The position numbers and the translations under genes were made by a program. A stretch of DNA of 64,000 bases. Origin: Chloroflexota bacterium. GTDB lineage: Bacteria > Chloroflexota > Anaerolineae > Aggregatilineales > Phototrophicaceae. Below, piece by piece: positions 26,105 through 34,543 of the stretch. The first letter of the stretch is position 1. Each line of letters begins with the position of its first letter. The DNA lies in NCBI GenBank assembly GCA_011523515.1, contig WTGO01000088.1, positions 1 through 64,000 on the forward strand, read 5' to 3'. The notes below the pieces were generated by a model. It was not told the origin of the DNA. It ran no database searches and saw nothing but the letters and a program-made list of their open reading frames with translations.

Positions 26105-27022
26105 TCAAGCGCCGCCAGAGTCGTTGGAAAAGGTGAGTAACTCCGATAGCGGAATCGCCTTCATATTCCAATCGTCCAGCAGCTCCAGGATGGAGGGTAT
26201 CGCCAGCAAGGTAGCTTTCAGCGCATGATGGAGGATAATGGTGCCCGGACGCAAATAGCGTTCATAACTGTTCACAATTTCTTTGACGCATTCTCTGGCG
26301 CAGTGATCTTGGTCGCAAAATAGGTCCAGAGGCGCCTGACCGCGCAGGTGCGAGTACATGGCGTATTCGGATTCTTGCGGGCATTCGCAATTGTGGACAT
26401 CTCTCTGATGTGTGCAGATCGCGTCTTGTGAATCCAAGCCCCATAAGACCAGCGGCATATAATAGCGCGCTGACAATTCCTTGATCGCATCGGTGACATG
26501 ACCGTAAGGCGGGCGAACGCCAATCGGCTTAAAGTCAGCGCCCAGCGCGCGCCGCATTACGCGAAGCGCGGGCTCCATTTCCTCGTCTATCAATTGCTGC
26601 AGGCTGAAGTCCTTGATGACACGGTGCGTGTACAAGTGACAGCCAAATTCGTGGCCCATGTCGCGCAGGCGCGGGTACAAATTCTCGTGGCCTTCGGTGG
26701 GACGTTCCAGGTTGTTTTGCACGACATGGCCGACCGGGAACAGCGTCAGGCGGATATTGCGCTTGTAAAATGCACGACAGATCTGCAGCGTATAATACTC
26801 GCTCCAAAGGTCGTCGATGGTCAGACTGATTCTGCGCGCATTGGTGCGTACACCGCTGATGACGTAACCGGCGCCGCCGGTGAATTGGTCGCCCTCATCG
26901 CCGGAATGCGCGGACAGCGACAGACTGCTGCTCAGCAGCGCGCCCGATGCCGCTCCCAGCCCCATCCGCAAGAGGCGGCGGCGGGAGATCATGCTGGATC
27001 GGCTGTGGTTTGATTTGGCCAT
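26105..27022 (-). CDS. Tat-exported NodB-type polysaccharide deacetylase with cysteine-rich insert
   Basis: A 305-residue protein with a twin-arginine signal (SRRRLLRMG at 13-21, then a hydrophobic stretch to about 38). The NodB elements are present: LTIDD (Asp70, Asp71), the metal pair HLYTH (His129, His133), RPPYG (170-174) and ILHH (His265). Between motifs 4 and 5 is an unusual segment with six cysteines (203, 212, 214, 236, 241, 245) and several histidines. Tat export of a folded, perhaps metal-loaded enzyme fits this. The substrate is likely cell-wall or surface N-acetylated glycan. It stands alone between gap and the DUF1461 gene. Confidence 0.88.
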   Translation of the reverse strand: MAKSNHSRSSMISRRRLLRMGLGAASGALLSSSLSLSAHSGDEGDQFTGGAGYVISGVRTNARRISLTIDDLWSEYYTLQICRAFYKRNIRLTLFPVGHVVQNNLERPTEGHENLYPRLRDMGHEFGCHLYTHRVIKDFSLQQLIDEEMEPALRVMRRALGADFKPIGVRPPYGHVTDAIKELSARYYMPLVLWGLDSQDAICTHQRDVHNCECPQESEYAMYSHLRGQAPLDLFCDQDHCARECVKEIVNSYERYLRPGTIILHHALKATLLAIPSILELLDDWNMKAIPLSELLTFSNDSGGA

Positions 27023-27213
27023 TGCTTAACCCTGGATGTCGGCTGCTTTAGCGATCCTTGCGTACTATGTTCTTAAGCGCAGGGGACGGACATTGCTTGT
27101 TCATGAGGCCCGCTTATCGGCCACAATAATCCACTAGTCTATACAGTTTGCGGGGCAATTGCGAATCCGAGACTGAAATCGCTGCCACACTCGAGCGTTG
27201 GACTGTTCGGTCA

Positions 27214-27927
27214 TCATCTGCTCTGCCATTCCCAAAGCGACGTTAGCAGAAGAATCACGACCGCGCATAGTGCGCAAAACCCGCCAATTACCAAACTGGC
27301 ATCAACAAACAGCTGCTCCGGATAGAGTCGAATCAGGCTGTCGCTAAAGGGAAAACGCCAGGTGCCGGCCGCAAAGAACAGCTCGTGAAAGCGGTCGAAG
27401 GCGCTGTCCCAGGCGGCCGCCGCCAATACAGCCAGCGTCAGAATCGCAGCCAGCGTCAGATGGGCCCCGCCGCGCAAGCCGGCCCGCAGTTGTGACTGGA
27501 AACCAGGCCGCGACCTTGAAGCCAAAAGAGCGACCGCGATCGCGATCCCAAAGACGACAGCCAAGGTGAACATAACCGATACGATTTGCTTCACGTCCTG
27601 CAGATGGCGCAGTTCGTTCGTGTTGAATAATGGGCAATGCGTGGCGTCGTCAGCCGGCTGCCAGCACTTTTCGCTCGGGATTAGCAGCGTTGCCAAGGCG
27701 GAAGTGTCGCCCGCCTGAAAGAGAAAATCGATGGCGTGCATTCCAAATTCAAGTCGATCTTCAATGGTAAATCCGTAGGGCTCCGCAGGAAAGCCCGGGC
27801 GCTGATATTCAAACCGTAGAAATGCGTGACTCAGCAGCAGCCGAACACTCGCGGCCAACAGCAGGTAGGGAAGGGCTAAAGTGATCAGCCAGCGAAAGAG
27901 AAAACCGTAACTACGACTTCTATTCAT
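27214..27927 (-). CDS. DUF1461/TIGR01906 integral membrane protein
   Basis: The ATG at 27927 overlaps the upstream stop by 8 bases and gives 237 residues with a proper N-terminal membrane helix; the reading from 28014 adds an unlikely Trp- and Ser-rich stretch. Helices lie at the start and three near the C-terminus. A large outside loop carries FNTNELRHLQDV, the segment typical of the family. Function is unknown. Translational coupling to the MFS/spermidine-synthase fusion suggests a shared process. Confidence 0.8.
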   Translation of the reverse strand: MNRSRSYGFLFRWLITLALPYLLLAASVRLLLSHAFLRFEYQRPGFPAEPYGFTIEDRLEFGMHAIDFLFQAGDTSALATLLIPSEKCWQPADDATHCPLFNTNELRHLQDVKQIVSVMFTLAVVFGIAIAVALLASRSRPGFQSQLRAGLRGGAHLTLAAILTLAVLAAAAWDSAFDRFHELFFAAGTWRFPFSDSLIRLYPEQLFVDASLVIGGFCALCAVVILLLTSLWEWQSR

Positions 27928-29500
27928 CAGCCAGCTGGAACTCGGCGGCGCGGCCCGCCAGCAGAAAGTCAAGCACGATGGAATCAACCAGATTCTCCAC
28001 CGGCGCCAGGTCATCCGTGAATATGATCTCGCTGTACGCCAGCGGCGCCAGCGCGCCGGCCGCGTCAGCCAGAACGTCGTACAGGCGCGCGTCTACGCTG
28101 TCGACTCGAAACGCCAGGTTCGCTCTTATGTTGTCTGCTTCCGTGGGCTGCCTGCTAGCAACTAGAATGGTATTGAACGACTGCGGCACATCAAGCGCAT
28201 GTACGCTGGGATACACCTGCAAGAGCGTGCTGCTCAGCGCGTCCACCAGGCGCCGGTCGGTGTCAGTGCGCCCGACGTTCACGGCAACCACACCGTCTTC
28301 TGTAAGGCGCGCTTTCACTTCTTCAAAGAATTCCACGGTCGTCAGGTGCCAAGGGATATAAGGCGGCCGATAAGCGTCGATGCCGATCACACTGAATTGG
28401 CGATCGAGCTGATTCAGAAGAAAGCGCCCGTCACCGACCTGTGTCGACAGACTGGGCATTGATGTTTCGTTCATGTCAAAGAATTCCGCTCCCACCGCGA
28501 GGATCGCCGGGTCAAGCTCAATGCCGACCATGGGGATATCACCGTAAATCTCAATGTGCTGGCGCGGAATCGTGCCTGCCGCCAAGCCGATCAGCAGCAG
28601 CGAAGCGACTTCGTCGGCGCGAAAGGGCGGCTCGTTGAAGTAAGGCGCCGCCAGAAAATAATCCCAGGTGCCGCCATAGAAGATTTCAGTTTCATGCCAC
28701 TGGCTGTGAACGCCTTGGCCTTCGTTCAGGTAGAGGTAGCGATTGCCGGCTGCGTCCTCCTGCACCTGGATATAGTTGTAGGCGCTCTCGCCGTCGTAGC
28801 GCAGGCGCGCGTCCGCGGCCGGCTGTCGCAAGGGGCCCTTGAGCGCTGCATACGCCAGCACCGCGACAACAATTGGCATCGGCAGATAAAGCAGGGCGCG
28901 GCGCCGATTTACTTTCAGAAGCGCGATGAACGCAATCATGAAGAGTAGACCGGCAAAAAGCAGGAAAGTTCGCGCAGTACCAATCTGCGGGATAGTGATT
29001 AGCACCGGCAGGAAGGTCCCAAGCAAGCTGCCAAAGGTGCTGATGGCGTATACTTGCCCGGCGATGCGCCCGCTGGTCTCAACGTCGGTCACTGCCAGCC
29101 GAATGACAAATGGCGAGACCATACCAAGCAGGGTCACCGGTACAGAAAACAAAACCAGGATAACAAAAAAGGAACCCAGCGCCAGCGCGGCTTCGGCGCC
29201 GAAGACCGCGCTGGCGGCGCGTGTTATGATGGGGCGTCCAACAAGCGGGATCAATGCGCTTAGGAAGGTGGCCCACAGTATAATTTGCAGCATCACCGCG
29301 GCGCGCGGCATCTTGTCCGCCAGACGCCCGCCGGCGAAATAGCCGACCGTCAAGTAAAGCAGCATCAGGCCGATGACATTTGCCCAGACCAGATTGCTGT
29401 TGCCGAAAACATTGCCCAGCAAGCGCGACGCCGACAACTCAATAGCCAAGGTCGTCATGCCGCTGGTGAATGCTATCGTGTACAGGAATCGCTTACTCAT
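27920..29500 (-). CDS. Fused membrane (MFS-like)/spermidine synthase-like protein
   Basis: A 526-residue protein from the ATG at 29500. Residues 1-220 contain about seven helices of the type found in spermidine-synthase transporters. The rest is a Rossmann aminopropyltransferase/methyltransferase fold with LLIGLAAGTIPRQHIE, VGIELDPAIL, VGDGRFLL and IGIDAYRPPYIPWHL. The GGG motif of true spermidine synthases is degenerate here (GLAAG), and the Asp-rich amine-binding loop is not obvious. Polyamine synthesis is therefore not assured. Such fusions are common in Chloroflexota and Proteobacteria, with unknown substrate. Confidence 0.82.
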   Translation of the reverse strand: MSKRFLYTIAFTSGMTTLAIELSASRLLGNVFGNSNLVWANVIGLMLLYLTVGYFAGGRLADKMPRAAVMLQIILWATFLSALIPLVGRPIITRAASAVFGAEAALALGSFFVILVLFSVPVTLLGMVSPFVIRLAVTDVETSGRIAGQVYAISTFGSLLGTFLPVLITIPQIGTARTFLLFAGLLFMIAFIALLKVNRRRALLYLPMPIVVAVLAYAALKGPLRQPAADARLRYDGESAYNYIQVQEDAAGNRYLYLNEGQGVHSQWHETEIFYGGTWDYFLAAPYFNEPPFRADEVASLLLIGLAAGTIPRQHIEIYGDIPMVGIELDPAILAVGAEFFDMNETSMPSLSTQVGDGRFLLNQLDRQFSVIGIDAYRPPYIPWHLTTVEFFEEVKARLTEDGVVAVNVGRTDTDRRLVDALSSTLLQVYPSVHALDVPQSFNTILVASRQPTEADNIRANLAFRVDSVDARLYDVLADAAGALAPLAYSEIIFTDDLAPVENLVDSIVLDFLLAGRAAEFQLADE

Positions 29501-29602
29501 CAAGACATTGGCTCGCGCTGCGGTCAAAGGATGGCCATGACGCGGCAACAAGTGGCGGCTAACATGACCGACTCATTATGCGGCTGCGAAGGCGAAAAAT
29601 CA

Positions 29603-30301
29603 ATGAAGGTACGTATAAGGACTGCGACGGCCGACCATGCGCCCGAAGTCGCGACAATCGCTTTCAAAGCGCTCTCGATGCGAATCGACGCTGACAGCCC
29701 ACGCGTGCAGCGCATCCTGGAAGATGGCAACACCTTTGTAGCGATTGTGGAGGGACAGGTCGCGGGCTTGGTCAGCAACTTCATAACCTGTGATGCTCAG
29801 GGCGGCAGGCGTTTCGAGCTTGATCTGCTGGGTGTTGCGCCGGCGTGGCAGGGACGCGGAATCGGCGCTCTGCTTGTTGAGAGAAGTCTGCAAGCTGCGA
29901 GCGAAGCGGGCGCGATTACGCTTCGCGCGCTGGTCCGCCGCGACAATAAACCCATGCAGCGTACCTGTTCTCGGACGGGCCTGCAGCGATCAGCGCAAAT
30001 TTATCAACTTTGGGCGAGCCAAGCCGGACTGCCGCTTATCAAGCGCGGACGCAACGCGGCAGCGGGGATTATCCCGGTCGACACCTTATCCTACAGCGGC
30101 TATTGGCTCGAGGGCGCGCTCAGCCAGAGCATTATCGACGAAACCCGCGCGCTGTTGCGCGAAAACACGGAGCGCGCGCAGATGGGCGCCGTCGTCCCCG
30201 AATGTGACCGGGCGACCATCGAACTGTTGCGCGCAAATTCATTTGACCGAATCGGCGACTTCCACTGGTGGACGCTTAGGCCAGGAAGCGCTCAATCTTG
30301 A
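29603..30301 (+). CDS. GNAT family N-acetyltransferase
   Basis: A 232-residue protein from the ATG at 29603; the open frame extends further upstream but there runs antisense inside the preceding gene. The acetyl-CoA motif is clear: LDLLGVAPAWQGRGIGALLVERSLQAA (V-x-P-x-x-Q-x-x-G-x-G). A second half of about 90 residues (LARDTLSY-like to the end) may be a degenerate second GNAT fold. The acceptor is unknown. The 3' end overlaps the convergent oxidase gene by 26 bases. Confidence 0.85.
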   Translation: MKVRIRTATADHAPEVATIAFKALSMRIDADSPRVQRILEDGNTFVAIVEGQVAGLVSNFITCDAQGGRRFELDLLGVAPAWQGRGIGALLVERSLQAASEAGAITLRALVRRDNKPMQRTCSRTGLQRSAQIYQLWASQAGLPLIKRGRNAAAGIIPVDTLSYSGYWLEGALSQSIIDETRALLRENTERAQMGAVVPECDRATIELLRANSFDRIGDFHWWTLRPGSAQS

Positions 30302-31421
30302 AGAGATTGTCGTTGTGAGGCGTCGCGCCATCCAGCGAAATATCAGCCAACATCTTGCCGATGGTAGTACTGAACTTGAAGCCGTGGCCGCTAAACCCGG
30401 CGCCGATCACCACATGATTATGCGCCGGGTGCCTGTCCACGACGAAGTGCTCATCGGGAGTCTGAGTATACAGGCAGATGCGGCTCTCGCGGACCGGCGC
30501 GTCGGCGATGCCGGGAATGTGCGCGCGCATAAAGGGACGCAGGGCGGCGACATTTTCCGTATCCGGTTCGCGGCTGATTTCTGATGGATGCGAAAATGGC
30601 GGGCCGCCATGGAAGGCGATCTTGAACCCGGAGCCGCCGTGCGAGGGAATACCGTATATCGCTTCCGGATACAGGCTGCCGACGTGGGCGATCCAGACCG
30701 GACAGTTGCCGGCCTCGTAAGGCGGCAACTCCGTCGGCGCCATGAAATTCAGTTGGCAGCGCAAGGGGGAGAGCGGCAAGTCCAAGCCAGTCTGCTCCAG
30801 AAGACGCTTCGCCCAGGCGCCGGCGGTTACGACCAGCGTGCCCGCTGAATACGTTCCCGTCGGAGTCGAGACCTCGACGCTATCGGCGCGCAAGTTTATC
30901 GAGGTTACGGTGGTAGCATCCTTTATGGCGGCGCCATTGGACGCAGCCAATGTGATATGACCCAGCACTGCCTTCGAGGCTTTGACAAAGCCGCTGTCCG
31001 GCTGGTAGAGCGCTCTGAAATCGTCGGTGAGTTGGAATTGCGGGAAGCGGCGCATGGCTTCAGCTGGCGCGAGCAGCTCGTAAGGCAGTCCGCTCGCCTG
31101 CATCGCCGCGATGGTGGCTTCAAGCGAGGCTTCGCCGGCGGGCCCGAAGTCAATGCCACCGGTCCGAACCACGAGCTGATCGCCCAGTTTATCTTGAAGC
31201 GCATCCCATAAGGGAAATGTGTCTTTTGCCAGCTCCACGTATTCGAGATGGTCATAGGCATAACGAATAATGCGCGAGTAACCGTAGGAGCTGCCTAGGC
31301 GATGATCGAGCTCGAATTGCTCGAGCAGCAGAACACGCTGTCCGCGCTCGCTCAAGTAGTAGGCTGCGGCGCTGCCCATGGCGCCGGCGCCGATTACAAT
31401 GGCGTCAAATACTTCGGTCAT
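30276..31421 (-). CDS. Monomeric sarcosine oxidase/N-methyltryptophan oxidase-like flavoprotein
   Basis: FAD enzyme of the MSOX/MTOX (SolA) family oxidising N-methyl amino acids. The ATG at 31421 gives 381 residues with GAGAMG (11-16) and LLLEQF for FAD binding. It has the cysteine that carries covalent FAD in this family (ICLYTQTPDEHFVVD) and a C-terminal GAGFSGHGFKFS. Arg pair SRIIRY matches the active-site region. The exact substrate (sarcosine, pipecolate or other) is open. A TTG at 31451 overlapping the DUF58 stop is an alternative start. Confidence 0.87.
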   Translation of the reverse strand: MTEVFDAIVIGAGAMGSAAAYYLSERGQRVLLLEQFELDHRLGSSYGYSRIIRYAYDHLEYVELAKDTFPLWDALQDKLGDQLVVRTGGIDFGPAGEASLEATIAAMQASGLPYELLAPAEAMRRFPQFQLTDDFRALYQPDSGFVKASKAVLGHITLAASNGAAIKDATTVTSINLRADSVEVSTPTGTYSAGTLVVTAGAWAKRLLEQTGLDLPLSPLRCQLNFMAPTELPPYEAGNCPVWIAHVGSLYPEAIYGIPSHGGSGFKIAFHGGPPFSHPSEISREPDTENVAALRPFMRAHIPGIADAPVRESRICLYTQTPDEHFVVDRHPAHNHVVIGAGFSGHGFKFSTTIGKMLADISLDGATPHNDNLFKIERFLA

Positions 31422-31447
31422 CTCGCGAACTTGCTGTCGATTGCCGG

Positions 31448-32701
31448 TCAAATGGGTCGCTCTTCCAAAGCGGCGGCAATGTCATCATCCTTGCGCACCA
31501 TTAGCGTTGGAATCTTGGCCAATTGTAGCATGCCGCGCAGCTCGCTTGAGTCCAGCCGGACATTAAACGATTGCGGATCAACGAAGACGCAGATCGGCCG
31601 AATGCCGCGGCGTATCAGCACCTGCGCTTCATTGATCCAATCCATATCCAGCGAGGAAGTGATGATCATCACCGTGGTGCCGCGCGTAAATTGGTGCGTC
31701 TCCAGCGACAGCATTTCCCGCAGTGTATGGATGGATGTGCTGCGCGCTACCGCCAACGCCTGCAGGACACGGGTCAGCTGTCGATTGCCGCGGTCGGGCT
31801 GGAATACTTGACGATAGGGCGTGTAAGCAGCGTAGCCAACAACGCGTTCATCGTCGATGAAGTGCTTGGCCAGCGAAGCGGCTATGATGGCGCCGTACTC
31901 CTCCGTTGACGGCGGAATGCGATAGGTGGAGGGCGCCATCCCGCCGCTCTGCCGCATGCGCTGCGCGGCCGGATCCTCAACCAGCGAGCTGGCCGAAAAG
32001 TCGCTGAACAGCCAGATATCCACCAGCGGGTCAAGCTCAAACTCCTTGACCATGATATCGCCGGTGCGCGCGGTCGAGCGCCAATGGATGCGGTTGATGC
32101 TGTCGCCGGGCACATAATCGCGGATGCTGCTGGCATTCGTGGTGATCTGGTGGGTCAACTGCCGCTGAGCATCACCACCCGAAAGGAATCCGACTGGCAG
32201 CTCAACCCGATTCAATTCCACCGTCATCGGATAAACCATCAGGCGATCGGTCGCGCCGATGCGGCGGGGAGAGCGAAAAAGCCCAAAAGGGTCGCCTGAT
32301 ACCACCGTAATTGGTCCCAGCTGGAATTCTCCACGGACGGCGCAGACGGTATTCACCTCCCAGGCATGTTCTCTGCCGCTGACCAATGACGGTACGATGT
32401 GACTGGCTTTATGCCCGGGCAAATCGGAATGATCGCGGATTTCCAGCCACAGCTTGGGGAAAAGCCCCGTCTTGCGAACGCCGAAGGACTCCTGAAAGAC
32501 TCGGCCTACTTGCGATCGGCGCGTGCGGGTGGTGCGGCGCAGCGCGATGCCGCGCAGGGAGAGCCAGGTCCAAACAAACGACAGGCACATGACTGCGCCG
32601 ATAACATAGGCCACGTTGAACAGCTCAGCGCGGCCCGTAAACAGACCAGTGAGCAGGCAGATGATGGTCAGAAGATATAGCGCGTTGCGGCGGCCGGGCA
32701 T
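31448..32701 (-). CDS. DUF58 domain protein
   Basis: A 417-residue protein with two N-terminal helices (about 6-45) and the DUF58 signature region IRDYVPGDSINRIHWRSTARTG, followed by a vWA-like C-terminal part (IWLFSDF, TVMIITSSLD). DUF58 proteins are regular partners of MoxR ATPases and are thought to be membrane-assembly or complex-maturation factors. It lies 4 bases downstream of moxR, so they form an operon. The other members often found (transglutaminase, vWA) are absent. Confidence 0.88.
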   Translation of the reverse strand: MPGRRNALYLLTIICLLTGLFTGRAELFNVAYVIGAVMCLSFVWTWLSLRGIALRRTTRTRRSQVGRVFQESFGVRKTGLFPKLWLEIRDHSDLPGHKASHIVPSLVSGREHAWEVNTVCAVRGEFQLGPITVVSGDPFGLFRSPRRIGATDRLMVYPMTVELNRVELPVGFLSGGDAQRQLTHQITTNASSIRDYVPGDSINRIHWRSTARTGDIMVKEFELDPLVDIWLFSDFSASSLVEDPAAQRMRQSGGMAPSTYRIPPSTEEYGAIIAASLAKHFIDDERVVGYAAYTPYRQVFQPDRGNRQLTRVLQALAVARSTSIHTLREMLSLETHQFTRGTTVMIITSSLDMDWINEAQVLIRRGIRPICVFVDPQSFNVRLDSSELRGMLQLAKIPTLMVRKDDDIAAALEERPI

Positions 32702-32707
32702 GGGACC

Positions 32708-33706
32708 CTAACGAACGGATGAACCCGGCACGGGCGTGTTTTGCAGTATGTCCTGGACGATTGTGCGTGATGTGATGTTCTTGATGCGCGCCGCCGGTCC
32801 CACGATAATTCGATGCGCCAGCGTGACCTCGGCCAGCGCCTTGACATCGTCCGGAATCACAAAATCGCGACCCGTCATGGCCGCGCGGGCTTGCGCTGTG
32901 CGGAAGAGCGCCAGCGAGCCACGCGGGCTGCTGCCGAGATAAACATCGCCGTGGCGTCGCGAAGCCGTGATCAAACTGATGATGTATTGCTGCACTTCGT
33001 TTGCGACGTAGACATCCTTAATCTGCTGTTGAGCAGCCAGCAACTCCTTTAAAGAAACCACCTGCTGCAAATTCTGAATCGGATGCTGATACTGCTGTGA
33101 CGAGAGAATCTTGAGCTCGTCGGCCGGCTGCGGATAGCCCATCTGAATGCGAACCAGAAAGCGATCGAGCTGCGCCTCCGGCAAGGGAAAGGTGCCCTCA
33201 TATTCAATGGGGTTTTGCGTGGCCATGATCAGGAAGGGATTGCTTAGGCGGTAGGTGACGCCGTCAACGGTCATCTGCCCTTCTTCCATGGCTTCGAGCA
33301 GGGCGGACTGTGTCTTGGGCGTGGCGCGGTTGATCTCATCGGCTAGCACGATCTGCGCCATGATGGGACCGGGACGAAACTCAAACTCACGCGTTTTGGG
33401 ATTGTAAATCGAGACGCCGGTGATGTCGGACGGCAGCATATCGGGCGTAAATTGTATGCGGTTGAATGTGCAGCCCACGGCGCGCGCCAGGGACTTGGCC
33501 AACATGGTCTTGCCCACGCCCGGAATATCTTCCAGCAATATGTGCCCGCGGCACAGCAGGCCCAGCGTCGTCAGCCGAATCTCATTCGCCTTCCCCAGGA
33601 TCACCTGGCCGACGCTGTTGGTTACCCGTTCCGCGATCTCTTGCACGGTTGCGGTTGTTTGCCGAACTTGAGCCGTCCGCCTTGTCGTTGGGTATTGTTC
33701 GCCCAT
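32708..33706 (-). CDS. MoxR-type AAA+ ATPase
   Basis: A 332-residue protein from the ATG at 33706 (the TTG one codon before is less likely). Walker A is [13 protein letters not shown], Walker B is [23 protein letters not shown], and the sensor region [22 protein letters not shown] is classical MoxR. It is thought to work as a chaperone-like motor with the DUF58 protein encoded just downstream. A -10-like TATACT lies on the minus strand at 33757-33752, without a good -35. Confidence 0.93.
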   Translation of the reverse strand: MGEQYPTTRRTAQVRQTTATVQEIAERVTNSVGQVILGKANEIRLTTLGLLCRGHILLEDIPGVGKTMLAKSLARAVGCTFNRIQFTPDMLPSDITGVSIYNPKTREFEFRPGPIMAQIVLADEINRATPKTQSALLEAMEEGQMTVDGVTYRLSNPFLIMATQNPIEYEGTFPLPEAQLDRFLVRIQMGYPQPADELKILSSQQYQHPIQNLQQVVSLKELLAAQQQIKDVYVANEVQQYIISLITASRRHGDVYLGSSPRGSLALFRTAQARAAMTGRDFVIPDDVKALAEVTLAHRIIVGPAARIKNITSRTIVQDILQNTPVPGSSVR

Positions 33707-33820
33707 CAATCAGAATCCACTTGTGTCCAATTGCACAATCGCACTGCGTTTAGTATAGCTGAATACGGAGTCATCGTAGCCCACGGGTCGCCTTCGTTTG
33801 GGATTCGACATGCCGACCGC

Positions 33821-33848
33821 TTGCCGATTAGCCTTCAACAAGTATAAT
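33821..33848 (+). promoter_or_regulatory. Distal promoter upstream of the Roadblock/pyrG genes
   Basis: TTGCCG (33821-33826), 16 bases, then a perfect TATAAT (33843-33848). It would produce a leader of roughly 240 bases before the TTG start at 34099, carrying two hairpins. Confidence 0.5.
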
Positions 33849-34010
33849 GAAACGCAGGCAGAACCAATATGGCAACTTTGTCCTGACAGAGGTTCTGTTG
33901 CGCATTACCGGCTCTCACAGCAAATAGCACGTAACGCGATAGATGCGGCGCACCCCCAAAGCGGATAGTTTTGCGCTTGCTGTAGAGCAATAGCAAGCTG
34001 GCAGGGACGA

Positions 34011-34038
34011 TTGACGTGAGTATGCGCTTGGAGACAAT
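34011..34038 (+). promoter_or_regulatory. Proximal promoter of the Roadblock gene
   Basis: TTGACG (34011-34016), 16 bases, then GACAAT (34033-34038). Five of six -35 and four of six -10 positions match. The transcript would start near 34045, about 50 bases before the start codon. Confidence 0.45.
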
Positions 34039-34098
34039 CCGTCGCTGTTACTTAGAGTTTCAGCTTTTTGCGCGCATCCAAAGCAAGAGGGCAAGGCG

Positions 34099-34470
34099 TT
34101 GATAGCATCGCGCACGGAAAGCATCGAAAAACGGCTGACCGGCTTGCGACTGTCGGGATCGGACATACAGGCGGCCGCGGTGATCAGCGTGGATGGTCTG
34201 ATGATCGCCAGTTCCCTGCCCGATGACCTGCCGCAGGATCTTGTCTCAGCGATGTCGGCGGCGATGCTGGCGCTCGGTGAGAGAATTGCGCAGGAATTGG
34301 GTCGCGGCGCTCTCGATCAAGTTTTCATAAAGGGCGATAATGGGTACGTACTCATGATGGCTGTGAACGAAAGTGCCGTGCTCACGGGCTTGGTCGGGGC
34401 GGAAGCCAAACTCGGCCTCGCCCTGCTGGATATGCAGCGGACGGCTGCGGGATTGCGCGAAAACTTGTGA
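34099..34470 (+). CDS. Roadblock/LC7 domain protein
   Basis: A 123-residue single-domain protein starting at TTG 34099, with GAGG about 8 bases upstream. The Roadblock pattern is visible: AAAVISVDGLMIASSLPDD, a central helix with MSAAMLALGERIAQELG, then VFIKGDNGYVLMMAVNESAVLTGLV. Such proteins usually regulate small Ras-like GTPases such as MglA, but no GTPase gene is in this window. It precedes pyrG by 73 bases in the same direction. Confidence 0.85.
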   Translation: MIASRTESIEKRLTGLRLSGSDIQAAAVISVDGLMIASSLPDDLPQDLVSAMSAAMLALGERIAQELGRGALDQVFIKGDNGYVLMMAVNESAVLTGLVGAEAKLGLALLDMQRTAAGLRENL

Positions 34471-34543
34471 ACGTTTGCATACTCGTTTAGACAGCGTGGC
34501 GGGGACGCCGCGGATGTCATCATGATAGGATGGAAGAGTTGAC

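Larger units (their letters stand above)
33707..34098 (+). other. 392-base region between moxR and the Roadblock gene with structured leader
   Basis: No supported gene. On the plus strand there are two promoter-like pairs (33821-33848 and 34011-34038). Between them lie two inverted repeats: CAGAACC (33859-33865) with GGTTCTG (33891-33897), and GCTTGCT (33975-33981) with AGCAAGC (33992-33998). The first repeat begins almost at the expected start of the upstream transcript. The minus-strand frame 33915-34166 overlaps the Roadblock gene start and has no recognisable product. Confidence 0.5.

Noticed and set aside
27920-29500. True spermidine synthase
   Set aside because: The AdoMet loop is degenerate and the amine-binding acidic residues are not clear, so only a spermidine synthase-like label is given.
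33915-34166. Minus-strand open frame overlapping the Roadblock gene start
   Set aside because: It covers the Roadblock gene's promoter and first codons on the other strand; no family resemblance.
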